Shown here: positions 12,154 through 24,827 of the stretch, piece after piece | Position numbering within the stretch: the stretch's first letter is position 1 | Layout of the letters: each line of letters begins with the position of its first letter | NCBI RefSeq assembly: GCF_008831285.2 | Contig: NC_045145.1 | Span: 16,552,802 to 16,616,801 of the forward strand | From: Nymphaea colorata | Lineage: Eukaryota > Streptophyta > Magnoliopsida > Nymphaeales > Nymphaeaceae | Direction: 5' to 3' | DNA length: 64,000 nucleotides | Notes under the pieces: generated by a model | Databases searched by the model: none | The model's input: the letters and a program-made list of their open reading frames with translations, nothing else | Told to the model about the DNA's origin: nothing | Position numbers and translations under genes: made by a program

Positions 12154-14420
12154 AGCAGGTCCAAGATCCATTAAGAAATTTCAAGTTTCTTTCCCTTCCA
12201 CAAGCAACATAACCTGATAAGTTCCGCAGGAGTTTTCATTCAGAAATCTTTGTGCTCATATGAGACATAAAAACCTCATGTGCTACTTTTAGACCACAGT
12301 CGTGTTTGCTTGTGTTCGTGAAAGAATCGTTATAACAGTGTTTGCCACTGTTCAAAGAAATAAGGACGAGAAGTAATTCAACGTACAAGAAGCGGTACAG
12401 ATTCTTTATTGAATGCCATTTGTAACATGTCTATATTAAATATTTAATAGGTACTTCTTACATCAACTGTAATTATTCCTTCATTTATATATATACATAT
12501 ATATGTATATGTTTCCCCTAGTTACAAGTAATTTTTTTCTGTTTGCGTTGGTTTTTGATAGTGAATGGCAGATGTTGTGGACTCGTATTAATACTAGCTT
12601 CCATGTGACAGTGCGTATAAATTATTGAGTTCGTGTATTTGTTGATTAGAGTATAAAATTAGTTAGATAATGCATGACACCTATGGATTACGAGAGGTTG
12701 AACTGGCTGGGAATCAGGGAAGGCGATTCCTTGGCATCTTTCCAGTTTGACAGTTGTGCCCCTTCAATTATTTAATTGCGAGCAATTATTGCCGTGCTTC
12801 CGTCCCAACAGTTATCGCAGCGTTTACTTGGATCAAGTCTCGGTGTCGTCATTTCTAGTGGGCGGCAACGACAAGAGTCATCCAAGGAGAGAGAGGGAAT
12901 TTTGGAAAAGGAAGGAAAACGTAATTGCTTGCTTTCGGTGATGGGAGCGAAGACGAGAGATGCCAAAAGGGCGGGGCGAGATTGGTGGGGGGACCCTCGA
13001 TCACCGTCGCCACGTCAGACGGCGGTGGGCTCTCGTCGATTAGCTGGCAAGTGGGTCCCCCGATGCCGACGCGTAATGTCCACGCGCATTGACGCCTTTT
13101 ATTCTCAATTCCCACCTCCACTTCCGTCTTATTCCTTTCGGAGTCCCACCGCGCCATTTTTCACTGATCACGTCATAAGTCACGATCTTCTGTTTCACCT
13201 AAACCAAACGCGTCCCTAACCTCCCCCTCCAAATCCACCACACCTTTATATCTTGAAAAAAAATAATATTTATAGAAGTCAACAATTCATGAAGCTTCGG
13301 CTCCTTGAACAATAATATAATGAGAGATAATTTATCTTTTAAGTTTGGAGATGATAATTACTTTAAGAACACTTGTACAGCCAAGTGTACGTTTTTGGCA
13401 CATTAAGAAAATCAATGAATGGGGCGAATGAAGGGCGGAGCATAGAAGATCACCAAAGGAAGGCGCTTTCAGAAATATCAGAAATAGAAGGGGGTGAAGA
13501 CGAAAAACACTGAGATGCACAGTGAAATGGGAGGACGGAAGGGAACCGCTTCCCAGCGGCGGCGTCCAACCGGGCCCCTTCTTCTCCCTCTTCCCACCGG
13601 CTGTCCCTAACTTCTTTTTATATTATATATGTATATATATATATAACATTAAAGTCTACCAATAATTGACCATTGAATTTTTATTTATTTTTCGTTACTA
13701 AAAACCACCATAAAATCTATATTAAGCATGTCTTTCATTTGGACTTTGTTTTTAATGTCGATATTTGGCAATTATGTTTGATGTCCTTTGTAAAAGAAAA
13801 TTAAATAAAAATAATCAACTGACATACATATATGAAAAGTGAAATTCTACAACTATTCAACCCTCTATCGAATCACAACCATCCTATATATGATGTGAAA
13901 GGTTATAAGAAATTCAAAAATGTCACACACACACTCATACATAAAGTTAATGGATTTAGTTATCCATCCATCCAAACGATAAAGGGTACGAGTTTGAGAC
14001 ATGTAAAATGGATAGATAGATAAATGATTTCAATATATATATATATATATGTTAAAACTAAGCTTAGATTTAGTAAATAAAATATTTATAAAGACATCGC
14101 AACGAAAACAAAAAATAAAATCTGATATGTAACATAAGTTTTATGAGCTGAGAACGCGAAGATATATATAGAGAGAAAGGGAAAAAAGAGGAGAGGTTCC
14201 CCACTATTTGAAGGTCCATGGGCGTACCAAGAGAAGGCGAGAAGGGAGAGCGCGAAACGTCTGTACAGGGAGAGAGAGCCATCTCCCGCCCCATCGCTAG
14301 CCCCGCAGGGGCGAGGGGCTTTTTCTAATTCTCCACCGCCACGGCACCACCCACCACCAGAGGCAGCCGCCATCCCCAAAAGGAAAAAAAAGGAGAAAAG
14401 GAAGAGAAGCAAGATCTACA
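12154..14420. other. Upstream region of the DUF1685 gene
   Basis: A GC-richer block at about 12830-13230 contains several ACGT-type motifs (for example CCACGTCA near 13010) but no recognisable protein in either strand. TA-rich runs lie at 12488-12510, 13620-13645 and 14033-14050. A GA-rich stretch at 14165-14290 precedes the ATG at 14421 and probably belongs to the promoter and leader. Confidence 0.45.
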
Positions 14421-17400
14421 ATGGTTGGAAGAGACAAGGGCATGAGCTACACAAAGGAAGAAGAAGAAGGCGAAGAACTAGTTAATGAGTCGGAGTTGAT
14501 GGTGGGATCGACAGGTTTGATGACGATCGAATCGGCTCCGGAGACGGCCGAAGGCGTCCCCGGGTTCCATCATGCGCCCAACAAGAAGGTCGAGTTCGAA
14601 ATGGATGAGGAGGAGGAGGAAGAGGAAGAGGAGTTCTGGGATGACCACGACTCGTTCCCGGAGTTCCCACCCGGCGAGGTGCCCGACTTTCTGGCAGGCG
14701 GCAAGGATAGCAAGCCGATCCTACGGAAAGCCGACGGGCAACCGCCGCTTTACAAGCACAGATCGTGGTCTAACGACTCGTATCGTGAGGAGGCGTGGCT
14801 GAGGCGCAAAGGTAGCATGGGCGGCGGCCCGAGGCGGAGCAAGAGCGTCACCGATGAGGATCTCGACGAGCTCCGCGGGTGTATCGATCTGGGATTCCGG
14901 TTTGACGGCCAGGAGGATCGGAGCCTCTCCGACACGATCCCCGCCCTCGACCTATATTACGCTGTGAACCGGCAGTACGCAGACTGTGTCTCGAAGTCGT
15001 CGGCCTCGGATTGCTCCGGATCGCCCGGCGGCAGCCCCCACAACTTCTTCGAACCAGGTACCGATCCCCTTCTTCTCCTCCTAGTTTCCTACCAAAATTC
15101 AGAACCGGTTATCTTTATCCGACTCGGTCCTCGGCATCGCTGTTATGTCACTGTATTAAATACGATTTCTTCGCCGCCCGATCCGATGGCGGGAGGAGTC
15201 AGCGATTCACAGAAGGAAGTCTCCCTCCGGTCGAACCGCCGACCAGATCCGCCCGGAAAGGGTTAAAGAGAATCCTCCTGAAATAATGACTGTTTTACAT
15301 TTATTAGTCAACGTGATTGCTCGTATACAATCTTAGGATCTTATCAAGGCTTGGCTCGTGTATCCCTATATTTTCGAAGTATGAATTTGCTTTTAGGCTT
15401 AAGATTTCGACAACCCATGGCAGTGAATTTGCTGATACAACTACTTATTGGCTGATATATTAGTACGTATATCAGTACATATTTGCTGCTGATACAAGTT
15501 CGTATTGGTTGACATATTAGCAAAAAAATGTTTGTTTTATTTTTTATTGAATTTTAATTGGCCGATAGGGCTGGACATAGAACTACTTATATTTTGAGGA
15601 TTTTGGTATGATTCAGGATACATTGTTTACAACATTGAACAGTAGTAGAAAATTTGTGTGCACAATAATGGCTATTTTTTGGTGGCTTTGAACCATTGTA
15701 ACGGAAAATGCGTCTTATTCGAAGAACGGATAAAAATGTTAAGAACATTTAAAACGATAAAAGCCCGTCATTTCCCCTTTTTTTGAGAAGAAAAACTCTG
15801 AAATGAATTATTTCTGTTCTTTTTGTGTTTTTATCACGTTTTCCTCATTATTCTTACGTTACTTTTGCTTTAAATTTGAAACTTAAGTTAAAATTATTTG
15901 CTTTCATTTCTATTATTACTAAAACATCAGTTTTTATCATTTTATCGAATCATTTTTAATGTTTTCTTGTTGTTTTTTCATTATTTTAATTTTTCCTGTT
16001 TTTAGTTTTTTTTTTCTTTTCTAAAGAATTTTAAAAATTTTTCACTAAGATTTTCAGCTTTGTAGAGAAATATCCCCAGAAAAAATCTAACTGTTTGAAA
16101 ACCTGTTAGCCATATTTGTAACTACGCTTTAAAATTTAAACTATGCCCAGACATTCCAACTTCAACTTGTCGTGGATTTTACCGCAAAGTAGAGGTCATG
16201 AGAATGATTTGTAACTATTCACTTGGAAGTAATTCAATGGTTTGGAGAATTAAGCGCAACCTCTGTGGAAGGCTGGTATTTATCGTTTAATCGGGTAGCG
16301 AGCGAATTGTCTTTTATGGTTTGGTGTTCTTCTTTGTTTTTTTCCTTTCTGGTAGGGCATTAATTGCTTGTATTAAAAAAGGATGCACCTCGAGCTTTGG
16401 ATTCGCTGCCTTGCATTTTACTTTTAGGTTTTTTATTTTAAAAAAATTGCCAAGATTTTCTATTCCCAAGAAAAACCTTACTGATATTTATTATTATGAT
16501 GATATGATCAGAAGCCATTTACAGCCAACTTCGAGGGAATTTAGAGTTTTATTTTGAATCCATTAAGGGAAACAAAAACTGAACATTTTTAGAAAGATAC
16601 GGTTATTGACCACCCATCTTGCAACGATAGCCCCGTGCCAGTTATGTGAGCCAGCTTGAGCTGGGCCTTGCCTCGTTATGGTTGAGCTCTAATGGTGGCC
16701 CTAGCCATGGCTGGAAGAAAGTCCAAAAGGTGGGCGCTTTTCCCTATGAAAGTTGGACTCCTGTTTCCTTCTCCTCCGAATTGGCAGCGACTTTCAGGCC
16801 TTTAATTTCTACCAACACATCAGAATTCTTACGTTGAGATGGAAACCATAATAAGTGCCCAGAATTTCGTGCAACACGGGTGTGATTTATTGCTAAATTC
16901 TAGTCAGCCAGGATGACTGGGAAAAATTTAACATTCGAAAATTGTATTGCATATTATATTATCTTGTTGTTAATCTTGAGAACACTTTTAGAGTCTGGAC
17001 GTTTTCGAAATTTTGTCAGTACTCTCCCGTGGTCTAATTTCCAAAAGTCCCACAATGGTAAAACAAGAACAAGCGACATGCTCAAGTTTCAAAAATTATC
17101 CTTTCACCGACTATTCATTGTAATTGCTTCGCAATTCAAGCAGACGAATAGAGAATTTTGATACTTGGGCATGCTTTTTCTCATAAGAAGTTTTTTCTTC
17201 ATGGTTTGCAATACATGTTCGAATTATCGCATATCTTTCATGGCAGACCTCTTGGTGTAAATGTGCGTCCAGTATTTCTGAGCCATTTTCCCACGATGAA
17301 TAGCATTTTGAAATGTTTGGAGACAAGTGACTGTAAGGAAGCTTATGCTCACTCTTAAGTTTTCAAATCCATTTGATCTAGCTCGACTATCCTTTTAGCC

Positions 17401-17909
17401 AATAAGCAAGTAGACACACATTACAGACTCATGCTGGTGCAAATAGACACATTTCCTTAGGTTCTCTATAAGCGCAGAAGGATAATAGTTGTCAATGCCT
17501 ATTCATGTATTCATGAGCGTATGCACACACACATATACATATACGTACATACTTCATCTGCAAGTAAACACTCGAATTTATTTGTTTAAGACTGTGGTTG
17601 AGAATTAAATTGTACTACTCGTTTCACTTTACTAAGTTGCACAACTACAGATGCCTTTCTTTTGATTGTCAGTAGATCCTCATCGATAGACACTTTCCCA
17701 ATTTGTGCAATGCCAGGGAAAATAAATTAGATGCAGCGGTCTTTATGATTGAGGAAAATAAAGTATGGACATTGGTTCTTTTTTTGTTTTTTGGTGTCAA
17801 AATGAAATAAGCCATTGATGGTTGTGCAGGTGATAGCCCTCAGCTGGTGAAGGCGAGATTGAAGCAATGGGCGCAGGTGGTTGCGTGTTCTGTGAGGCAC
17901 TGTCGCTAG
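14421..17909 (+). CDS. DUF1685 family protein
   Basis: The coding sequence is 14421-15057 joined to 17830-17909, encoding 238 residues. Exon 1 ends in phase 1 at a CCAG/GTACCG donor. The last exon supplies only 26 residues, GDSPQLVKARLKQWAQVVAC and six more, which match the conserved DUF1685 C-terminal block (LKQWAQ-VACSVR). The core signature SKSVTDEDLDELRGCIDLGF (residues 140-159) and LSDTIPALDLYYAV (169-182) are the other family hallmarks. The protein has an acidic run at 62-71 and no membrane segment or signal peptide. Function of the family is not established. The 2.77-kb intron makes the final exon easy to miss: an ORF-only call would read through the donor and invent about 70 wrong residues. 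The start is the first ATG of the open frame. Confidence 0.87.
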
Positions 17910-18918
17910 CGATCAATGAAGCATTTCGTTGTGCCGTTGCAGGGGAGCCTTTCGTCATCCGAGCTATATATTTACCTGGCACCATTCCCTCTCCTCTCTT
18001 TCCTTCCTCTTCCAAGCTATGCATGTTTGAGTGACCATCTCTCATCACAGGTCTGATATATGCGGAGGAAATGACCGAAAACTATGAAGTTAAAAAACAT
18101 ATATATAATGTTAATAGATTTTGAAGAGTTAATCGTGGTCTTTCCGTTCTACATCCTCTTTTGAATTCTCCCTTATTTTGGATTTTTGAAGAATCGCCGT
18201 CGGTTTGTGCTGTCCTGCAGAGTGTTAGCTAATGTTGTAAAAATCGGAAGACGTTGCATATTGGAAGCCTAAACTATACTGTGTATCGGCCAATCATTTT
18301 TTATTTACTTTCTTTTACTAAATTCATTGAAAATTTTAAGGAGACCGCTATATATATATATATATATGTAGTATCTTGGTGAGAGAGAGTGAGAGAGCGT
18401 GCCTGTTGCTTATTTCTTGGCCAAAGAGGGATGGGGTAATCTTACTCATCTTAAAGAGATAACGACGAAGCTTCGTAACTTCCCTCGGTTTTCTGTCAAG
18501 TTCACCTTCGGACAGACTGACATTTTCAGAAATGAAGTGTTGTAACGGTGAATGTCTCGTGTTTGTAGTTGTGGGATTGTTGGCGCTGGTACTGGAACAC
18601 AAGCACACGCGGGACCGATTGTGCGATCAACGTAAAAGAAGCTGAAAATAGAAAACATGTTGATGGGAGGGGAGCATTGAACCGGTGTCATGTGATGTTT
18701 GGAAGTCTCCATGGACTCAAAAGCGCCCAAACTGCCAATTCGGCGAATGAATAATCTCAATTGGTTTTAAATCAATTGAAAAACATTAGAAATTTAGATA
18801 AAGTAATCAAGATTATAAATTGGTCATAAACCGATCGGTTACCCGCCCATTCTCATAACATTGGCAACAGGCATGCCTTCTTTGCATACACTCTCCACCA
18901 TTTCTAACAATAATTAAT
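17910..18918. other. Intergenic stretch downstream of the DUF1685 gene
   Basis: This holds the DUF1685 3' UTR and AT-rich DNA with a TA run at 18349-18367. Short frames on both strands show no family. Confidence 0.5.
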
Positions 18919-19248
18919 CACTAGGTCTGCGCGAGTGGATTATTTGAGACTCGACTCAAAAAACTCAAGCTTTATAAACACGCTCAAGCTCTTCACTTAA
19001 CTCATTTTTATCTATCTCGATCATTTTTACTCGTTTAACTCATTTAACTAATTCAATTATGAAGAACCGATCTTACATAGTTGAGCCAAGCAGATTAGTA
19101 CCTACAACTTGAGTTTGACTCGTTTGACATTTAGTTCCTACAAATCTAACTCGACTCGTTTAACATTTTGAGTATAGATTCAAACTTGAGCTCCATTCGA
19201 GTAAATTTTTTTTTTTAACGAAATTTGAGTCGAGCCCAGGTTGAATTA
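18919..19248. repeat. Dispersed CTCGA-rich repeat, copy 1
   Basis: Repeated words of the type GACTCGACTCA, ACTCGTTTAA and CTTGAGCT run through this stretch. The same vocabulary occurs at 28945-29290 and 47815-48210. This is a non-coding dispersed repeat and its boundaries are approximate. Confidence 0.55.
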
Positions 19249-20283
19249 AGGTTGGGCATCGGGCTGGCCCGGGTCAGCCCAACCCGATAAAAACGTATAT
19301 TTTAAGTCCGATTACTTTATCGAGCCAGCCCGATACCCGGCCCGTTAATAATCGGGCCGGGCCTATAGATATTCTGGCCTCAGGCTTAATCTTATGCTCG
19401 AGGCCTAGCCCGACCCGATTATTAACTGGCCGGCCGGGCCGGGCTTCTTTTGGACAGACTTCTCTTACATGGTAATATTTCTTATGAACAACCTGAGCCC
19501 TGTTGCATTCGAAGTTCTAACTTGCTACATAAACACAAATGCATGTCATACGTGGATAAACATTCTTCGTAGAACTTCTGTGAACAGTCTGCCTTATTAA
19601 ATTAAGGAAACAACTAATATCCAAGAAACAATTAGAATATCATATTGATTCATTGAACATCTTGTGTGCAAAAAGATTGTTCAACAGATAAAAATAATGT
19701 TATGAAGGTGGTTTAATTCAATGCTCTAATTATTTGACCATTTCTAGCAGAAAATGAAGAAGCATAAGAAGGGAGAACTGGGAGAAAAACGTTTCCTCTC
19801 CCGCGGGACAAGAGGCAGCCGATCGGCGACAGGGATGACCAGAGGAAACAACCAAATTGCTGATGGGTGACAGCCGACAGGGAGGACCAGAGGAAGCGGT
19901 TGATAGGCGATGGGGAGGACCGGAGGAGGCAGCGTCGTTGGTCTTGCTTGCAGAGCCGCAGAGGAGTGGAGGACTAGAGGAGAACGACAAATAACTAGAG
20001 AATGAAAGTATCGAGTATGTAATGAAAACCCTCACTTAAGCTTATTTTTCTGAAAAAATAATATATATTTTTCTGACTTAAGCTTATTTTTCTGAAAAAA
20101 TAATATATATTTTTTTAAAATTGTTGTCGAGCTTCTCGGGCCCCCGACGAACATAGTCGAGGGCCCGAGCCTGACCCTTTAATTATCGGGCCAGGCCGGG
20201 CTCGATAAAGTGAACCCGTTTAGCAGTTTTTCAAGACTCGGGCCCAAGCCCGAGTCAGGCCGGGTACCGGGTACCCAGCACTG
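19249..20283. mobile_element. GC-rich inverted-terminus element, possibly hAT-derived
   Basis: The left end GGTTGGGCATCGGGCTGG and the inverted right end CAGTGCTGGGTACCCGG are similar, and both ends are packed with CGGGCC/GGCCCG blocks. GGTTGGGCA and TGCTGGGTA resemble each other in the manner of hAT termini. The interior is AT-rich apart from imperfect GGAGGACCGGAGGAGGC-type repeats at 19810-19960. Outer 8-mers TTGAATTA (19241) and TTGAATGA (20304) are similar but lie outside the obvious termini on the right, so the target duplication is unresolved. No transposase is encoded. Confidence 0.5.
20034..20117. repeat. 42-bp tandem duplication
   Basis: Two nearly identical copies (20034-20075 and 20076-20117) start ACTTAAGCTTATTTTTCTG and lie inside the GC-rich inverted-terminus element. 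Confidence 0.85.
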
Positions 20284-21183
20284 GCCCGGCCCGGTGGCTT
20301 ACGTTGAATGAACCCATTGTAATAAGCCCAACTATGCGAGTTGGTACCTACTACATAATTTACATGTTGGGTTGGGAGGATGATGTGAAAGAGTCTTCCG
20401 CCACTCCCCGGACTCCCAATGGACCCATTATCAAAGCCTCACCCCATTATCGCCCTTCGAATATATGAACTATTTTGCTACTAATTGAGTTTATTATTTT
20501 GAACTTTAAATTGAATTGAGTATCGTATGGCATTTTTCTTCTCGCTACGAGCTTAGTTAATGTGTAAGTGATTATAAAAGGAAAGACTTTCAGCTTGAGG
20601 AAGACTCTTTAGAACAATTTTATTTTTAGTTTTTTACAATTTTTGGATTCGATAACAAATTTGATGTGACTAACTGACGTTAACTAGCATCCTCAAAATG
20701 CTCGAGTATTTATAAATCTTAAAAAATGTATTTCAACTTTTGTTAAAATTGTGAAACTATAGTTGAAGAAAAATTTACGAGCTCAACCGTTGGCTAAGTG
20801 TGACAAAACGTAGGTGTTACGAGAAACTTTGGGGACGTACGCGAAGATATCCTCTTCCATGGCGGAGAAATATCTTGTGGAAGCAAAGCGAAGGTGATGT
20901 GGCAGCTGCTGACAGAGACGACACGTGTAAAGAGAGTGCCAGCGCGGGTTCTTTTCCCCTGCTTTTTCTTTTTTCAACTCTTTTTTAATGATCGCCTTCT
21001 TGCCGAGGGTACGAATGGTTGGCTCTCGCTCTCCCTCTTGTTCTTCCTGGTGACCAAAAATCAATGTTCTCGAGGCGGAACGACGGATTTTGAGCTGAGA
21101 TTGGAGGCGTATCGGTTGCGGAAGGTGGTGGTACTATCGGGCAGCAAGCGGGGCGACCTCTTTGTGACAGTGATTCGGAGGGG
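20284..21183 (+). promoter_or_regulatory. Upstream region of the COR27/28-like gene with evening-element-like and G-box motifs
   Basis: GAAATATCT at 20867-20875 matches the evening element AAAATATCT in eight of nine positions. ACACGTGT at 20921-20928 is a palindromic G-box/ABRE core. Both lie about 255-320 bp upstream of the assigned ATG. In Arabidopsis, COR27 and COR28 are controlled by clock factors acting on evening elements and by light factors acting on G-boxes. Assigning these motifs to this gene is inference from position. Confidence 0.45.
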
Positions 21184-24100
21184 ATGGGAAAGGGTCGGAC
21201 GGATTCGTCGTCGGAGGCAGCGAAGGATCTTGGGGGAGAGCCACCACCCAGATCTGGAGTACGACCAACCATGGTATATGCGGGTGTTTCGTTTCTTCAA
21301 TTTTTTTTCTTAAGTTTCTATGGCCTTTGAAATTGAGAAATTGGAGCTTTTTACCGTTGTAGATGTTTCTTTTCTATAGGTTTTTGATGTTTATGCGATG
21401 GGGTTCTGAAGAAATGTTTGGCCAAGTTGGTTTTTTAGGATTTGATTTTTGTCTTTTTTTGTTTGTTCTCTTTGATGGGAAAATGGGATGGGTAGATACG
21501 AATGTGTGCATAATAACATAGAAGTTCGTTTCCTTTTTCCTCGATACTCTTTTGTGGTTGACAAAAAAAGTTCACGTTTCTTTTACTTCATATTTCAAAC
21601 GGACGTTGAAGCAAACCAATGTTTATCTTCGTAATTCGCCCTTTTGTTGTGGATAGTTTAGGATGAAGATGGTGGACTGTTGAACCAAATGAAATGATAT
21701 TATTCTGACCCAATATTGGAGATTCTTTCAGGACTCTGATTGCTCCTCTCTGGATTTTGAACACGTAGATAAACTCTCTCTCTCTCTCAGCCTCTTTTGC
21801 TAATCATGAAATGTAATAATCGTGATGGTGGTAATAATGTGAACGCAGACAGAAGATTCCTTGGTGACTGATTGGACAGATGAGAAACACCGGTTATATA
21901 TCAATTCCATGGAAGCTTCTTTTGTCAGCCAACTGCATAGCCAGAAGCATTTTTCTTCAAGCTTGTTAAGTTGGCTCCAGAAAAAGAGAAAGCTGCAGAA
22001 TCAGCGCCCTGAACTTATGTCGACTAGTACTTCAGGCTCCACTGGGCAGGTTGAAATTTTAACCTGCGCAATCAAAGTTGTTGGACTGCTAATTTTATTC
22101 TTGCTGATGCTTGTTCCTTTTATTCCAGTTTGAGGTTTTGCAGGAGGGTTCGTGGAAGAGGCTTAATTTCGATGATACTGAATTTCAAGCAGATGTCCTA
22201 GGCAGTCAACAAGACCTCTTGGTTAATCCTTGGATCAGGCATTTCAAATCTGGTTCGTCTAGCAAAGGACGGAGAGTAACATCAGCGAAATTGCAGGGGG
22301 AATATGATGGTCATATAGGAGAACTCCGTGAAGTGGTTCCACATTCGTCAAAGTCCCACTTCACACAAACATCCAATCATCTTTCTCACATGTCTGTGCA
22401 GAAATATTTTGGCAACAATTCTGGTACAACTTTTTCTCATTCAATCTAAAAAATCTATATCAAAATATTAATAACCTACTTTTTTTTTTGGGGGTCATTT
22501 ATCGTGTATGTGGACCATTCTGTTACAGAAAGCGAGACATCCTTTTCAGCTGAAATGGGTATGCTGCTTTCTGTTTACGAATTTTGTTATTCTTTACGAA
22601 GTTGATATGCCAAATCGAGGTGAGTTTTATTCCTAGCCATGTTGTGGTGGTGAACCTCAAGTTTGAAAATGTTTGTGAGCAACTTGACGTACATGATTCA
22701 GACAAAGGCAAACAGTGATCCTTAATAGGTTCTTACTAATGCCAAACCAGCAACATCTTAGCTCGGTTGTTGTGTTTTCATCTGGTGGCAGTTTCTTGTT
22801 TTATGCTCATTCTCTTGTCGTACTTCTTTTGCTTTTCTGTTCTCTCCAGATCGTGATTTCCAGTGCGTGGATCATTCTTGCTTGTATGCATCCCTTGCCT
22901 TATCAACTAGGTCCTTATTAAGCTTCAAGTAATCTTTTTACCAGTGACAAACCAGGTTACACAGACATGGCGACATAATGTGTAAAAGTTCAATTGATCA
23001 ACTGAACTTTTAAAGTAAGCTACCATTGCAGTGCTGAAGCCAGAAACTTAAACCACATGGGCACCAGTGATCAGCTGAAGTGACATCATAGGGCCAGATG
23101 GGGTGTTGGTATAGCATAATATTTTCTGGTTTTTGTTTTCCACAACTGCTTCAGGGAGTTGGAATCAATTCATGGGGAAGCAAAAATCAGTTGGGGTTTG
23201 GGTTTATAAACACACCAGAACAATCCGTTATGGCACACTACGTGGCTTTGTTACCGATAGCATATTTTTCACATGCTATGTCTTATGGCAGCTTTACCAA
23301 GTAGTTCTACTGCATTATTAAGCTATTAAGAAATGTGAATATGCTATTGCATACTAGAGCTTGTCACTATAAGAGTTAGGCATATTGAAGGACATTATGG
23401 GCGCCCGCGCCCACTGATTTACAATCCTGCTATGGGAATTTTTGTTGCTCCTGGAAAATGTTCAAGCATGTGGAAAAGCTGCACAAAGGCCGTCAATTAG
23501 CTATCCTCTATCGCTATTCTCTAACTTTTTGTGCCTTGCCGTAGATCATTCATCTCCATGCTTTTAGTGTGCCTTCATGAGAAGATATGATATAGCATCT
23601 TTTTCCTGTTTGTCAGATGGCCATGTATAACCATCTTTATGTTCAGTAATTCTGGATTTTCTTGTTTGCAAGACTGTTGTGCTTTATGGAATCTAAAACA
23701 TGCATCTGCTATTATGCATCTTCGTGTTTATAGACAAACAATTTAATTTTAAACAGCAGCTCAGTTGACAGTATTTTTGTTTTATTTCTATATGAAAGCT
23801 TCCAATCACCGATTTCTGTTATTGATGGCTCAATTTCAGTGAACTAACATACCCATACAACGTCTGGAAAATTTGCATGTGAGACATAAAATGAGGTTTC
23901 ATTGTTTTTCTAAAGGCTGGTTCATTTTATTGCTTTCATGTACTGTTTCCAGTTGTCATGAAAGAGACTCATGATTTTGTAGTAAAGGACTTTCTTACTG
24001 GCCATCTGACATCAGTCTTTTTTTTTATGGTGATTAATCAGAGGCTTCGGATCAAAATTTTTCAGAAGAAGAAGGTGAAGAAAATAATTTTGTCAAGGGG

Positions 24101-24647
24101 ATTCAGATGGAAGAGCCTGAGAGCAGGAATAATGAAGCTTCAGCCTTTGACCAAGTAATGGGTTCCAAAGTGTTCAATACTTTTTTGTGTCGTGTCATGT
24201 GAACATCTGTATTGTGTTGGCGCCAGGATACATGTTGCATTGCAACAGTTTTGCATAGTCTTGTGCTTGTATGAGCTGCATGCATTGTGCAGAAAAGAAA
24301 CGTAATCGTACCTTGGATCATAAACTGTGGTGCTTGATTCATGTCATGAAACCACACAAGGCTCTCCCTCCATGACAGGCTTGCGCTGAAAAATGATTTC
24401 TCAAAGCTCGTAAAAACTTGGCCTTACTGGTTATGCAATTTGGCAGTGGCAGTAGAGAGCACATGTTCATGCTGCCATGGACATTCTTAAAATTGCCTAT
24501 GGGTCCTCCTCGCTTGCAGACACGGTCTTAAGGCTAACTTGCGGTTCTGTTTTGCAGGTTGTTCCTTTCAACTGGTTGCAGAATTCTGGCAAAGGCGATG
24601 AATCTGTGGCGGCAAAAGATGGGCACACTGTTGATGCAGATTCCTGA
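21184..24647 (+). CDS. COR27/COR28-like cold-, light- and clock-regulated protein
   Basis: Exons are 21184-21273, 21849-22049, 22129-22423, a probable microexon 22529-22558, 24042-24154 and 24558-24647. All splice phases join, giving 272 residues with the microexon or 262 without. Family blocks are visible in order: TDWTDEKHRLYINSMEASFV, EVLQEGSWKRLNF, LLVNPWIRHFK, EASDQNFSEEEGEEN and FDQVVPFNWLQNS. These match Arabidopsis COLD-REGULATED GENE 27/28 blocks (TEWTNEKHSLYLKSMEASFV, SPWIKHYK, VSDQNF, DQVVPLNKLLQ). In Arabidopsis these small nuclear regulators link the clock, freezing tolerance, flowering and COP1-HY5 signalling. No DNA-binding domain is visible. The first ATG in the frame is at 21184; the frame stays open upstream to a stop at 21091. 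COR27 and COR28 cannot be separated from sequence alone. Confidence 0.88.
22529..22558 (+). other. Probable 30-nt microexon of the COR27/28-like gene
   Basis: The stretch is bounded by TTACAG and GGTATGC splice consensus sequences. It begins and ends in phase 1, so including it keeps frame and adds ESETSFSAEM before the EASDQNF block. It lies 105 nt after exon 3 in an otherwise 1.6-kb intron. Confidence 0.5.
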
Positions 24648-24821
24648 AATTGAATCATATGTTTTGCGCAACCAGGCACTAAAAACTTTAGATCTGAAGG
24701 ATCCGGAGTTTGAAATGTAGAGAAAATGTAAACTGACAGCAGGTTTTACCTGTGGAAGTTTTTATGTATATCAGAAAATTTTCCAACGGATAATTGTAGG
24801 GTAACCACTGTGACAGTCATC

Positions 24822-24827
24822 AATAAA
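24822..24827 (+). terminator. AATAAA polyadenylation signal of the COR27/28-like gene
   Basis: A canonical AATAAA lies 175 nt after the TGA at 24645-24647. The position suits a plant 3' UTR; the cleavage site is not visible. Confidence 0.45.

Noticed and set aside
12776-13219. 147-codon frame in the GC-richer block upstream of the DUF1685 gene.
   Set aside because: It starts at a non-ATG codon, other frames are equally open on both strands, and no family is recognised. It looks like GC-rich regulatory DNA.
19241-20311. TTGAATTA/TTGAATGA as the 8-bp target duplication of the GC-rich element.
   Set aside because: The right copy lies about 20 bp beyond the recognisable terminus and has a mismatch, so chance cannot be excluded.
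20783-21313. Several overlapping frames on both strands before the COR27/28-like gene.
   Set aside because: They are shadows of the promoter and first exon. Only the frame from 21184 continues in phase into the conserved exon 2.
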